A stretch of 64,000 nucleotides of DNA. It comes from Paenibacillus sp. DMB5 (lineage in GTDB: Bacteria; Bacillota; Bacilli; Paenibacillales; Paenibacillaceae). The stretch is from NCBI RefSeq assembly GCF_001517085.1, contig NZ_LRAC01000174.1, positions 1 through 64,000 on the forward strand, written 5' to 3'. This document shows, one piece after another, positions 52,335 through 61,531 of this stretch (the stretch's first letter is position 1; the number at the start of each line of letters is the position of its first letter). The translations under genes were made by a program, and so were the position numbers. The notes beneath the pieces are model-generated. The model saw nothing but the letters and a program-made list of their open reading frames with translations, was not told the origin of the DNA and ran no database searches.

Positions 52335-52703
52335 GTGGAAAGTTCAGTGAACAGCGGACTTAAGCATTTTACGAATTTGTCCGGAGATTATGGCAATAAG
52401 CAGCTGGCGCCGATTAAAGAGCATTTTCCGGAGCTGGCTGAGTATATTATGGGCAACGCATATGGCGATATTTTTCAGCGGACCACGATCGGTGCCGACT
52501 GGAAAGAAATTGCTGTCATCTCTGCCCTGATCACGATGGGCCAGTATGAACAGCTGGGCGTACATTATGTAATGGCACTGCGTGTCGGCATGACAGTCGA
52601 TCAGATCAAAGGCATCCTGCTGCATCTGGTACCGGCAATCGGCGCTCCGCGGGTAATATCCGCCTTCAACGTGCTGCTCGCAACCTTGGAAGAAATCAAG
52701 TAA
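52335..52703 (+). CDS. Carboxymuconolactone-decarboxylase-family protein
   Basis: A 122-residue helical protein of the CMD/AhpD fold (GADWKEIAVISALITMGQYEQLGVHYVMALRVGMTVDQIKGILLHLVPAIGAPRVISAFNVLL). The N-terminal half has DIFQRTTI. The family includes decarboxylases, isomerases and peroxidase-like proteins; the CxxC redox motif of AhpD is absent, so a non-peroxidase role is likely. It begins 26 bases after the TPP enzyme and its length is normal for CMD. Pairing with a decarboxylating TPP enzyme suggests it processes the product, but this is inference. Confidence 0.85.
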   Translation: MESSVNSGLKHFTNLSGDYGNKQLAPIKEHFPELAEYIMGNAYGDIFQRTTIGADWKEIAVISALITMGQYEQLGVHYVMALRVGMTVDQIKGILLHLVPAIGAPRVISAFNVLLATLEEIK

Positions 52704-52755
52704 CTTTAGAACCGGCAGTCTGAATGTATATCTTTTGATTTGGGGGCTGGAAGGA

Positions 52756-53106
52756 ATGGGCAGGTTTGTTCTGAAAGCAGATTCCGTGAGTAAGATTGTT
52801 CATATGCAACTGGAAGGCACCTTCTCCAATGAGGATGGCCTCAAAACAATGCAGGCTTACCAGCAGACAGTCAATCCCATCACAGCTTCAGAATATTCCC
52901 TGCAAATTGACTGCCGCAAGCTGAATGTCACAGCACCGGATGTGGTGCCTCTGCTGGAAAGCTGCTTCATTATGTATAAATCGGATGGCTTTCAGCAGGT
53001 GACTTTGGCGCTCGAAAACAACCCGCTGCTCAAGATGCAGCTCTCCCGGCTTGGCCGTAAAGCGGGTCTTGAGAATATGCTGATTGTTCCTTCTTTTCAA
53101 GAATAA
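52756..53106 (+). CDS. STAS-like small protein
   Basis: A 116-residue protein with alternating strands and helices: FVLKADSVSKIVHMQLEGTF, then YSLQIDCRKLNVTAPDVVPLLESC and a C-terminal LEN MLIVPSF region. The pattern resembles the STAS fold of anti-sigma antagonists and of sulfate-transporter tails, but no phosphorylatable serine is clear. The ATG at 52756 is chosen because GGCTGGAAGGA precedes it. It is the last gene of the c-di-GMP operon. I cannot assign a function. Confidence 0.6.
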   Translation: MGRFVLKADSVSKIVHMQLEGTFSNEDGLKTMQAYQQTVNPITASEYSLQIDCRKLNVTAPDVVPLLESCFIMYKSDGFQQVTLALENNPLLKMQLSRLGRKAGLENMLIVPSFQE

Positions 53107-53124
53107 CAATTACTGTTCAATCCA

Positions 53125-53172
53125 AAAAAGCAACCTGCGGACAAGGTTTTCCTTGCTGCAGGTTGCTTTTTT
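53125..53172. terminator. Bidirectional terminator after the c-di-GMP operon
   Basis: GCAACCTGC and its complement with an inner AAGG/CCTT pair form a strong hairpin, with A and T tracts on both sides; it serves the plus-strand operon and glpK. Confidence 0.9.
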
Positions 53173-53210
53173 CCTGTTGTATTTATGCGGTATTGAAGCC
53201 CGGTCCTGTG

Positions 53211-54704
53211 TTAATGCCGTGACTCATGCTTCTCCCAGCCCATACTCCGCTCTACGGCGTCCTGCCATACACTATAACGGCGTTCCCGCTCTTCTCTGTC
53301 CATTTGGGGCATGAAATCCCGTTCCGCTTTATTAAAGCTCTCGAGCTGCTCTCTAGACCAGACTCCTGAGGTCAATCCGGCCAGTAAAGCAGCGCCAAGC
53401 GCCGTTGTCTCCGCGTAAGTTGTACGGGTCACTGTGCTGCCGAGAATATCTGCCTGGAACTGCATCAGCAGATTGTTGCGGACGGCTCCGCCATCCACAC
53501 GCAGACCGGTCAGCGGCATGCCGGCATCCTTCTCCATAGCACCAATGACATCACGGGACTGGAACGCCAGCGCTTCCAGTGTTGCCCGGACCAGGTGCCC
53601 CGCCGTTGTCCCCCGGGTCAGTCCGAAGACGGCTCCGCGCGCATACATATCCCAGTACGGAGCGCCCAGCCCGGTGAATGCCGGCACGACAACCACCCCT
53701 TCACTGTCCTCTACTTCAGCTGCCCGCTGCTCAGAGTCAGCCGGACCTTCGATCAGGCCAAGCCCTTCGTGCAGCCACTGCACCGCTGCCCCGGCCACAA
53801 ACACACTGCCTTCAAGTGCATAATACAGCTCGTCCCCCATTCCCCAGGCTACCGTTGTCAGGAGTCCGTGGTTGGAGACAACAGCTTCCGTCCCTGTGTT
53901 CATAAGGATGAAGCAGCCTGTCCCGTACGTATTTTTGGCACTGCCTGCCTCAAGGCAAGTGTGTCCGAACAGCGCCGCCTGCTGGTCGCCGAGTACCGAG
54001 CGGATCGGAATCTCTGCACCGAACCACCCCGCATCCGCTATACCGAATTCACCGCCGGACATTCGGATCTCCGGGAGGATGGAGCGCGGAATACGCAGCT
54101 CTTGTAAAAGCTGGTCGTCCCATCTTCGTTCATGCAGGTTGAACAGCATCGTCCGGGAGGCGTTGGTCACGTCTGTAGCGTGCACAGCGCCGCCTGTGAG
54201 CTTCCAGATGAGCCAGCTGTCAATCGTCCCTGCCAGCAGTTCCCCGCGCTCTGCACGCTCTCTTGCGCCCTGCACATGATCAAGAATCCAGGCCAGCTTG
54301 GTTGCAGAGAAGTAGGCATCCACAACCAGCCCCGTTTTGTCTGCAATCTCCCGGTCCAGCCCCTGCCGCTTGATCTCCTCACATTGCTGTGCAGTCCGCC
54401 GGTCCTGCCAGACAATTGCCGGATATATCGGCTCGCCTGTAGTCCGGTCCCAGATCAGTGCTGTTTCACGCTGGTTGGTAATGCCGATAGCTGTAATGTC
54501 CGCCGCAGCTATCCCGCTGGCCTGAATCGCATCTCTTGCTGCAGCCAGCTGGCTCTCCCAGATTTGCTCCGGATCATGCTCTACCCAACCGGGCCGGGGA
54601 AAGGACTGCTTAATTTCATATTGCCCTTGGGCAACCATGCCGGCCTCCAGATTAAATAGTATAGCCCGGGAGCTCGTAGTCCCTTGATCCAATGATAAAA
54701 TCAT
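53211..54704 (-). CDS. glpK: Glycerol kinase
   Basis: Phosphorylates glycerol to glycerol 3-phosphate with ATP. The 497-residue FGGY kinase has the N-terminal phosphate-binding SLDQGTTSSRAI, the substrate segment SQRETALIWDRTTGEPIYPAIVWQDRRT-like region (NQRETALIWDRTTG), GDQQAALFG, and C-terminal LRVDGGAVRNNLLMQFQADILG. The usual histidine phosphorylated by HPr in many Gram-positive GlpKs (in HFYG or similar, just before the EIPI segment) is replaced here by a glycine (DAGWFGAEIPI). AGGAGGCATT precedes the ATG. It has no glpF or glpD neighbour. Confidence 0.95.
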   Translation of the reverse strand: MILSLDQGTTSSRAILFNLEAGMVAQGQYEIKQSFPRPGWVEHDPEQIWESQLAAARDAIQASGIAAADITAIGITNQRETALIWDRTTGEPIYPAIVWQDRRTAQQCEEIKRQGLDREIADKTGLVVDAYFSATKLAWILDHVQGARERAERGELLAGTIDSWLIWKLTGGAVHATDVTNASRTMLFNLHERRWDDQLLQELRIPRSILPEIRMSGGEFGIADAGWFGAEIPIRSVLGDQQAALFGHTCLEAGSAKNTYGTGCFILMNTGTEAVVSNHGLLTTVAWGMGDELYYALEGSVFVAGAAVQWLHEGLGLIEGPADSEQRAAEVEDSEGVVVVPAFTGLGAPYWDMYARGAVFGLTRGTTAGHLVRATLEALAFQSRDVIGAMEKDAGMPLTGLRVDGGAVRNNLLMQFQADILGSTVTRTTYAETTALGAALLAGLTSGVWSREQLESFNKAERDFMPQMDREERERRYSVWQDAVERSMGWEKHESRH

Positions 54705-54774
54705 GAATAATGCCTCCTAAAGTGACGGGTATATGGTGTTCCACGATGAACAAGATTAAAGGAGTCCTTTCAAC

Positions 54775-54801
54775 AAAAAGCACCTCTGCAATCAGAGGCG
54801 C
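54775..54801 (-). terminator. Terminator of resE
   Basis: GCACCTCTG and CAGAGGCGC form a 9-pair hairpin with one G-U pair on the minus strand, followed by five T residues, just after the resE stop codon. Confidence 0.85.
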
Positions 54802-54820
54802 TGTCAGTCTAAGTCCGGAT

Positions 54821-56266
54821 TTACTGTTTTTCGACAGGAAGCCGTAGCGTAAAAGTCGTGCCTTCGCCAAGCTTACTGGCGGCAAAAATCTGTCCGTGGT
54901 GTGATTCGACGATATTTTTGACAATGGCAAGCCCAAGTCCGGTACCGCCCGATTCCCCGCGCACACGGGCCTTGTCTGCCTTGTAGAAACGTTCAAAGAT
55001 AAACGGAAGGTCATCCGGATGAATCCCGGCGCCCTGATCACGGATCGCAATCTCAATATAACGGCGGCCTTCAAGCACAACAGAGGCGGTCAGAATCGAG
55101 ATTTGTTTGTCGGCAGGCGTATGCCGGAAAGCATTGTCCAGAAGATTTGTGAGAACCTGCTCCAGCTTATCCATGTCAGCAGACTTCAGCACCAGCGGTC
55201 CTTCGGGTCTATGCAGATCCAGAATAATATCGCGTTCCTTGGCCCGTACCGAGAATTTACGGTAGATCCGGTCAAGCAGCTCACCCATATCAACCTGTCC
55301 CATCATCATGTCCGTATGTCCTGCTTCCATCCGTGCCAGATCAAGCAGATCCTTAACCAGCCGGCCCATCCGCAGAGATTCATCATGAATCACCTGCACC
55401 AGCTCATTTCTCTCCTCCGGGGAGGAAGCCATGCCATCAAGCAGAGCTTCACTGTAGCCCTGCATCATGGAGAGCGGCGTACGGATCTCATGCGATACAT
55501 TAGCCACAAAGTCACGGCGCATCTTCTCCAGCCGCACTTCCTCAGTCACATCCCGCAGCACGGCTACCGCACCCCGGATATGATCTTCCGAATAGAGCGG
55601 AGCCATATGAACGGACCATACGCCCTGGCGGACATGCACATTGGCACGCTGATCTCCGCCCTGGCTGAGCGTATCCTTAAATAAAGGACGCAGCGGAAGC
55701 GGAACTGCGCTGAAAGCCGCAAGTTTCGACTCCTGCCCGGCATCGCTCTCCTCCTGATGCTCCAGGTTCAAATCGCTCCAGGTTTCCAGCAGCTTCTGAC
55801 CATGGGGGTTGGTAAGGATGACGTGCCCCTCATTATCAAAGGTAATCACAGGGTCAGTCATGCTGCGAAGCACACTGGACAAGTGCCCTTTCTCATGATT
55901 CAGGCTGCGGATATTCTCTTCCAGCTCTGCAGCCATATGATTAAACGAGGTCGCCAGCTGGCCGATCTCATCACTGGTACGGAGATTCAGCCTGGTGCCG
56001 TATTGCCCGCGGCGGATATTATTAGCCGCTTCAATGACCTGCTGCATCGGCTGTGTAATTTTGGTGAACAGGAACAACGCAAAAAACGTTGTCAATGAAA
56101 ACCCGATCATGCAGGCATACATAAATAAACGTTTGATCGCCCCGGAATTGGCGAAGTTGCTGTCGATGTAAGGGAGCAGAAACAGCCCTACTGTAATGAG
56201 TACAACAGCAACAAGGCAGATGATCGTAGCCCACAGCTTGCCGACCAAGCTTCTCCAGAAGCTCAC
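54821..56266 (-). CDS. resE: Sensor histidine kinase ResE
   Basis: Membrane kinase of 481 residues for the ResD response regulator. Two membrane helices lie within the first 65 residues with only a short external loop between; a HAMP domain (ITQPMQQVIEAANNIRRG), a PAS domain (MTDPVITFDNEGHVILTNPHG) and the HisKA phosphorylation motif FVANVSHEIRTPLSMMQGYSEAL follow. The catalytic domain shows the N box (NLLDNAFRHTP), DQGAGI, and GESGGTGLGLAIVKNIVE. The GTG start immediately follows the resD stop. In B. subtilis ResDE senses redox/oxygen status. Confidence 0.94.
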   Translation of the reverse strand: MSFWRSLVGKLWATIICLVAVVLITVGLFLLPYIDSNFANSGAIKRLFMYACMIGFSLTTFFALFLFTKITQPMQQVIEAANNIRRGQYGTRLNLRTSDEIGQLATSFNHMAAELEENIRSLNHEKGHLSSVLRSMTDPVITFDNEGHVILTNPHGQKLLETWSDLNLEHQEESDAGQESKLAAFSAVPLPLRPLFKDTLSQGGDQRANVHVRQGVWSVHMAPLYSEDHIRGAVAVLRDVTEEVRLEKMRRDFVANVSHEIRTPLSMMQGYSEALLDGMASSPEERNELVQVIHDESLRMGRLVKDLLDLARMEAGHTDMMMGQVDMGELLDRIYRKFSVRAKERDIILDLHRPEGPLVLKSADMDKLEQVLTNLLDNAFRHTPADKQISILTASVVLEGRRYIEIAIRDQGAGIHPDDLPFIFERFYKADKARVRGESGGTGLGLAIVKNIVESHHGQIFAASKLGEGTTFTLRLPVEKQ

Positions 56267-56983
56267 CTATTTGGGTACCTCAAGCTTATAGCCAACTCCC
56301 CATACTGTGGTGATCATAGCTGCCGATTCCGGTGATACCTTATTCAGTTTCTCGCGGAGTCTTTTCACATGCGTATCCACGGTACGTAAATCTCCGAAAA
56401 ATTCATAATTCCACACATCCTTGAGCAGTTCCTCACGGGAGAATACCTTGTCCGGTGATATCGCCAGATAATGAAGCAGTTCATATTCCTTGGGGGTCAG
56501 ACTGACTTCCTGGCCGCCTGCCGTAACACGGTGGGCATCATGCTCAATAATCAGATGAGGAAACACAATATTGTTGCTGGAGTTACTCTCTTTGGATAAA
56601 AAGGCCGTTGCCGAAGAACGGCGCATAATCGCCTTGACCCGGTAAATGACCTCGCGCGGGCTGAACGGCTTAACCACATAGTCATCAGCTCCCATTTCGA
56701 AGCCCTGTACACGGTTGATTTCTTCACCCTTGGCGGTCAGCATCAGAACGGGAGTAGATTTGACGCCTCTGAGCCTTGTCAGTACCTCGATCCCGTCGAT
56801 TCCCGGCAGCATCACATCCAGCAGGATCAGACCGTAATCATTGGCTGTAGCTTTGCGCAGAGCCATTTCGCCGTCTTCCGCTTCGTCGATTTCATAGCCT
56901 TCTTTTTCAAGATACATTTTCAGCAGGCGGCGAATGCGCTCCTCGTCATCCACCACCAGAATTCTATTCAGATGCTCAGCCAT
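56267..56983 (-). CDS. resD: Response regulator ResD
   Basis: OmpR/PhoB-type regulator of 238 residues. The receiver domain has the acidic pocket VVDDEERIRRLLKM, the phosphorylated Asp in LILLDVMLPGIDG and the conserved Lys in YVVKPFSPREV. The winged-helix DNA-binding domain is in the second half (SLTPKEYELLHYLA, VWNYEFFGDLRTVDTHVKRLREKL). The ATG at 56983 follows GGAGGGG. It overlaps nothing and resE follows immediately. Expected target functions are anaerobic respiration and cytochrome c genes including resABC. Confidence 0.95.
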   Translation of the reverse strand: MAEHLNRILVVDDEERIRRLLKMYLEKEGYEIDEAEDGEMALRKATANDYGLILLDVMLPGIDGIEVLTRLRGVKSTPVLMLTAKGEEINRVQGFEMGADDYVVKPFSPREVIYRVKAIMRRSSATAFLSKESNSSNNIVFPHLIIEHDAHRVTAGGQEVSLTPKEYELLHYLAISPDKVFSREELLKDVWNYEFFGDLRTVDTHVKRLREKLNKVSPESAAMITTVWGVGYKLEVPK

Positions 56984-57173
56984 TAACAACAACCCCTCCA
57001 TCAAATACAGTTGAACATTACCCTAGTACACATCACGCCCGAGGCATGGAATTTACATTCATGGGATTTACATTACTATAACGCAAAATAACACCGGATA
57101 AACGAATAATCAAAACATGCAGTTGTCTCAGATTCCTGTGACGAGGCTGCAGTTGTCCTGCTCCTAGCCCGTC

Positions 57174-58436
57174 TTAGTCCGTTCCCGCATAGGAATGAAG
57201 TCCGGCAATAATCAGATTTACACCTACCAGGGTGAACATCACAACCAGAAACCCGAGCACGGCCAGCCACGCAGATCTGCGCCCCTGCCAGCCGCGGGCC
57301 AGCCGCAAATGCAGATAAGCACTGTAGAACAGCCAGGTTACCAGCGCCCAGACCTCCTTAGGGTCCCAGCCCCAGAACCGGCCCCAGGCAATCTGTGCCC
57401 AGATCATGGCAAAGATCAGCGCCCCCAGCGTAAAAATCGGAAAGCCGATAGCAATGGCCCTGTACGTAATCTCATCGAGGTCATTCTCGTCAATTCCGTC
57501 CATCACCGGATGAATTGCCTTACCCAGCGGCTTGCGGATAATCAGCCGGAGAATGCCATAAAGGATCAGGCCGGATAAAAGCGACCAGATTACGGTATTG
57601 AATTTGCGCCCGGCATTTACACCATTCATCCAGGAAGGAGCTTCAAACAACGGCTCCTTGATGCCAAGAAAAGGCTGGAAATGCTCTGTTCCGCTCTGGT
57701 ATGGTGCCACAATCGGCGGCATTTTATAGCTCACTTTCTCTATTGTACTATCTCCCTGCCCGGCGCTGTCAATCGTTACATCGCTGCGGACAAAAACAGA
57801 TTCGTACCCGGCTCCGCGGAAGGCGAAGACACTCCCGAGAAATCCAATTATAACAATGATTGAGAAGAGAGTAAATTCAACCAGCCGCTGCTGCTTGCGG
57901 TCACTGCGTTCAGTACTGTCAAAATTCACGGTGCGCAGCAAATACATCAGACCTGCCGCAAAGCCGACAGCGAAGAAGGATTCCCCCAACGCCGCAAGTG
58001 TAACATGGATATTCAGGTAAATCGATTTCAATGAAGGAATCAGCGGCTGCACTTCCTGCGGAAAGACCGCTGCATAAGCCATCACTATTATAGAGACCGG
58101 AACCGCAAACACCCCGAGGATGATTTTGCGGTAGATGGCAAAAATGACAGTGAACGCTACCATAATCATCATCGATAAAAAAGTCATGAATTCATACATA
58201 TTGCTGACCGGAATGTGGCCTGAGCCCATCCAGCGGGTGATGAAATAAGCGAGATGGCAAATAAGTCCGAGAGATGAGGCGATAAAAGCGATTTTGCCAA
58301 AGCGGGCGGTATGCTCCTCCGGCTTGCGGCCCGACCAGCGGCGGCCCATAATGGCGATCGTATACAGCATAAACGCACCGCTGTATAAAAAGAAGGCAAC
58401 AATAAACACATCACTGCTGAAATCGAGCAGGCTCAT
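57174..58436 (-). CDS. resC: Cytochrome c maturation protein ResC (CcsA type)
   Basis: Heme handling protein of the system II cytochrome c assembly pathway. The 420-residue polytopic membrane protein has the tryptophan-rich WWD domain (AWGRFWGWDPKEVWALVTWLFYSAYLHLR) and flanking histidines that ligate heme. The N-terminus is a hydrophobic segment. It overlaps resB by four bases upstream. The 190-base gap to resD, free of genes, could hold a promoter for resDE. Confidence 0.93.
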   Translation of the reverse strand: MSLLDFSSDVFIVAFFLYSGAFMLYTIAIMGRRWSGRKPEEHTARFGKIAFIASSLGLICHLAYFITRWMGSGHIPVSNMYEFMTFLSMMIMVAFTVIFAIYRKIILGVFAVPVSIIVMAYAAVFPQEVQPLIPSLKSIYLNIHVTLAALGESFFAVGFAAGLMYLLRTVNFDSTERSDRKQQRLVEFTLFSIIVIIGFLGSVFAFRGAGYESVFVRSDVTIDSAGQGDSTIEKVSYKMPPIVAPYQSGTEHFQPFLGIKEPLFEAPSWMNGVNAGRKFNTVIWSLLSGLILYGILRLIIRKPLGKAIHPVMDGIDENDLDEITYRAIAIGFPIFTLGALIFAMIWAQIAWGRFWGWDPKEVWALVTWLFYSAYLHLRLARGWQGRRSAWLAVLGFLVVMFTLVGVNLIIAGLHSYAGTD

Positions 58437-60121
58437 GCCAGACCTCCCCCGTTGTCCAATGATTTTTCATCGACTATCAGGTCTCCCTTATGCAGAATGG
58501 CAACGATCTCACGGCGGAAGCCGAACCAGTTCTTGTTGGTATGCCCGCCAAGCACCAGTTCCCCGTCCTCTACACGCAGCCAGATGCGTCTGTGCTGCCA
58601 GTAAAAACCGAGTATAAGCCCCAGCATAACAATCCCTGCCCCGACCCATACAAACGGCATTGCCCGGTCTATCCGGATATTGAGATAAGAGGTCGATGCC
58701 GCAAAGTCAACATCGCTCATGTCCTGCACCTCAAGCTCCAGAAAACGCCCGCTGCCGCCCAGCCTGTCATTGATCGCCTGCTGCTGGAACTGCTCCTTAT
58801 CTACCTGTTTGGGAAAATAAAAATACTGCTGGCCTTCTTCCGGCAGCCCCGGACCCGTAATCAGAAACAGGAATGCAGGCGCGTTCGGATAAGGCGATTT
58901 GGATACCGGCCGGCCCTCATCATTAAGGCCGAAATCCATATACTTCTCTTTCAGGGAGAGGGTGTACGGCCCTGACTGGAACGTACGTTCCGGATTCTTC
59001 ATATCAAGCTTGAGTTTGCTGTAGCCTTCTCCGGTGGCTGTATTTACCAGCACCGGCTGCACCGAGCGCAGCACAGGAGTTAGGTCGTAATCAAACTGAT
59101 ACGCTTTCAATCCTTTGTAGCTTAATGGAGAATTTACTCTGATATCGTGGCTGGCGACCTCCGAAAGCTGAGGTTCCCTGGACGGGTCCGTGCAGTCAGC
59201 TGTACACTCATAGAGCACCGCCTTGGTCTCATAGAGCTTGGGCAGCACCTTTTTGCCGCGGAACTCCTCGGGCATTTCCTCATCACTGTAAAACTCCACT
59301 GTAAACTGCTCATTCTTCAGATAATACGTTGTATCCGGAATCCGCGTGGCCTCACCCTGCTGAAAAGCAAGATGCTGATCCATATTGAGTCCCGGCAATC
59401 CACGCGCCAGCACGGCAAGCAAAAATATAATCAGGCCAATATGTATTACATAAGGTCCCCAGCGGCTGAAACGGTGCTTCTCGGCCAGCAAAGCCGCCCC
59501 GTCCGTCTTGACACGGTAGCCCTTCTTCTTCAGCGGCTCTATCAGTCCTGCTACCCAGGCTTCGGGTTCAGCCGTCAGCGGTGTTACCAGAACAGCTTTC
59601 TGGCGGGTCAGAAACTGACGGTGCTTGCGAACCTTTTGGCGGGTAAGCGCCTTATATAGCGGAAGCACACGGTCCAGGCTGCAAATCACGAGCGAAGCGC
59701 CGATCATCACAAGCAGGGTCACAAACCACCAGGATTCATAGGTGTGCGAAAGGCCGAGTCTATAATATATATTCCCGGCTCTTCCGTACGTTTCTTTGTA
59801 GTAGGTAGAAGCATCAATGTTAAGAAAAGTGCTCTCCTGCGGGAAAATGGTCCCCAGCATGGAGCCAAGCAGTGTCAGTACAATCAGATAGATTGCTATT
59901 TTGACAGATGAAAAAAAGTTCCATACCCGGTCAATCAGACCCGGATTGACGCGCTGCGAGCGGCGGGCAACACCGTCGTAGCGCATCTCCAGATTACCCT
60001 CAGCTCCCAGCTCCTTCTCATCCAAAGGCTTGCCGCAGGCCTCGCACAGCACAGTTCCAACCGGGTTCTGATGGCCGCATTCACATTTGGTATTGCTGAC
60101 CAGAGGTTCCTTTGAGGTCAT
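58433..60121 (-). CDS. resB: Cytochrome c maturation protein ResB (Ccs1 type)
   Basis: Partner of ResC in system II heme delivery. The 562-residue protein begins with a cytoplasmic zinc-like cluster (CECGHQNPVGTVLCEACG, two CxxC pairs) that most ResB proteins lack or vary, followed by membrane helices (VKIAIYLIVLTLLGSMLGTIFP) and a large extracytoplasmic domain typical for Ccs1, then a last helix and a short tail. It overlaps resA and resC by four bases each, so the three are translated together. Confidence 0.92.
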   Translation of the reverse strand: MTSKEPLVSNTKCECGHQNPVGTVLCEACGKPLDEKELGAEGNLEMRYDGVARRSQRVNPGLIDRVWNFFSSVKIAIYLIVLTLLGSMLGTIFPQESTFLNIDASTYYKETYGRAGNIYYRLGLSHTYESWWFVTLLVMIGASLVICSLDRVLPLYKALTRQKVRKHRQFLTRQKAVLVTPLTAEPEAWVAGLIEPLKKKGYRVKTDGAALLAEKHRFSRWGPYVIHIGLIIFLLAVLARGLPGLNMDQHLAFQQGEATRIPDTTYYLKNEQFTVEFYSDEEMPEEFRGKKVLPKLYETKAVLYECTADCTDPSREPQLSEVASHDIRVNSPLSYKGLKAYQFDYDLTPVLRSVQPVLVNTATGEGYSKLKLDMKNPERTFQSGPYTLSLKEKYMDFGLNDEGRPVSKSPYPNAPAFLFLITGPGLPEEGQQYFYFPKQVDKEQFQQQAINDRLGGSGRFLELEVQDMSDVDFAASTSYLNIRIDRAMPFVWVGAGIVMLGLILGFYWQHRRIWLRVEDGELVLGGHTNKNWFGFRREIVAILHKGDLIVDEKSLDNGGGLA

Positions 60122-60642
60122 GGGTCCACCAGCTTCCCGATTTGCGCCTCAAGCGAGTCCAGATCCAGCTGCCCGATGTGAATGCTGTCTACTTTTCCCT
60201 TTCCGTCAATGAAAAAGGTGGTCGGCAGAGGGGAAACGCCATAGCTGCGTACCGCATCACGTCCGGTATCCATAATAACAGGGAAATTGATGTCAACCAG
60301 CTTAACGAAATTCTCCACAGTCATTTGATCTTCCCCGACATTGACGCCGACAACAACTACCCCTTCATCCTTCCACTTCTCATACTGGGCCTGAAGAGCG
60401 GGCATTTCCTTCACGCAGGGACCGCACCAGGAGCCCCAGAAGTTCAGCACGACCGGCTGCCCCTTGTACTCGTCCAGCGTATGGGTCAGGCCGTCAAGCC
60501 CCAGCAGCTCAAAGGAGGGTGCTTTACTGCCTTCATGCGGTTTTCCGTCTCCGCCGAACACCGAAGTGCCGATTGCATAGCCTCCAAGCAAAAGTATCAG
60601 AACCAGAATTACGATTTGAATCGGCTTTCTCGCTTTGCCCAC
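60118..60642 (-). CDS. resA: Thiol-disulfide oxidoreductase ResA
   Basis: Membrane-anchored thioredoxin-like protein of 174 residues that reduces the CxxCH heme motif of apocytochrome c. An N-terminal anchor (IQIVILVLILLLGGYAIGTSVF) precedes the redox active site WGSWCGPCVKEMP. Further features are VVVVGVNVGEDQ and GVSPLPTTFFIDGKGKV with the cis-proline. It starts the resABC operon, in the same order as in B. subtilis. Confidence 0.95.
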   Translation of the reverse strand: MGKARKPIQIVILVLILLLGGYAIGTSVFGGDGKPHEGSKAPSFELLGLDGLTHTLDEYKGQPVVLNFWGSWCGPCVKEMPALQAQYEKWKDEGVVVVGVNVGEDQMTVENFVKLVDINFPVIMDTGRDAVRSYGVSPLPTTFFIDGKGKVDSIHIGQLDLDSLEAQIGKLVDP

Positions 60643-60752
60643 ACGCGAAGCCCCCTTCTGTGACGCAATTCATACTTTAGTTGTCAGGTGTGAACATCCT
60701 ATGAACATTATACCGAATATTGTCACAGTTTTAGGAGAGGAAATTGTGAACG

Positions 60753-61511
60753 TTATGTGTCTTTACGGGTCTGGTTCGTTTTGAGTGCCCCGGCCTTGGC
60801 AATCTGCTGCAGATGGTTAATTTCATCCTTGGTCAGATGGCGGTAGGAGCCGCGTTTGAGATTCTGCAGCAGAATGTCCCCGAAGGAAATCCGCTTGAGC
60901 CGGATAACCGGATGCGAGATCGCTTCAAACATCCGGCGGACCTGACGGTTACGGCCTTCATGGATGGTAATGCTGATCACCGATTCCTTGTTCTCCTCAT
61001 CGACATCCTTATATTCCACTTCAGCCGGTGCGGTCATGCCGTCCTCCAGCTTGATGCCGGCCTTCAGCTTGTCCAGCGCCGTGCCGTGCGGTACACCCTT
61101 GACCGTGGCCAGATACGTCTTAGGGACATGGTGCTTCGGATGGGTCAGCAGATTCGCAAACTCCCCATCATTCGTCAGCAGCAGAAGCCCTTCTGTGTCA
61201 TAGTCCAAGCGGCCCACCGGGTATACCCGCTCCTTGATCCCCTTCAAATAATCCGTTACTACCTTGCGGCCCTTGTCATCGGATGCGCTTGTAATGACAC
61301 CCTTGGGCTTGTTGAACATAATGTAGATTTTATTTTCGCCCCGGATCAGTTTTCCGGCCACCTTAATAATATCCTGTTCGGGGTCCACTTTCGTGCCAAG
61401 CGTAGTTACGAGCTCCCCGTTGACCTCCACTTTACCGGCCAAAATCAATTCTTCACACTTGCGTCTGGACGCAACACCTGCTTGCGCCAAAATTTTCTGT
61501 AATCTTTCCAT
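60753..61511 (-). CDS. rluB: Pseudouridine synthase RluB type
   Basis: Ribosomal large-subunit pseudouridine synthase. Of 252 residues, the N-terminal S4 RNA-binding domain (RLQKILAQAGVASRRKCEELILAGKVEVNG) is followed by the catalytic domain with the key aspartate in VGRLDYDTEGLLLLTNDG. The family modifies 23S rRNA near position 2605 (E. coli numbering). A Lys/Glu-rich tail ends the chain. The gene is on the minus strand upstream of resA but in a separate unit: 110 bases lie between. A close partner is the small protein at 61532. Confidence 0.9.
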   Translation of the reverse strand: MERLQKILAQAGVASRRKCEELILAGKVEVNGELVTTLGTKVDPEQDIIKVAGKLIRGENKIYIMFNKPKGVITSASDDKGRKVVTDYLKGIKERVYPVGRLDYDTEGLLLLTNDGEFANLLTHPKHHVPKTYLATVKGVPHGTALDKLKAGIKLEDGMTAPAEVEYKDVDEENKESVISITIHEGRNRQVRRMFEAISHPVIRLKRISFGDILLQNLKRGSYRHLTKDEINHLQQIAKAGALKTNQTRKDT

Positions 61512-61531
61512 TTTCGACTACTCACCTCAGG

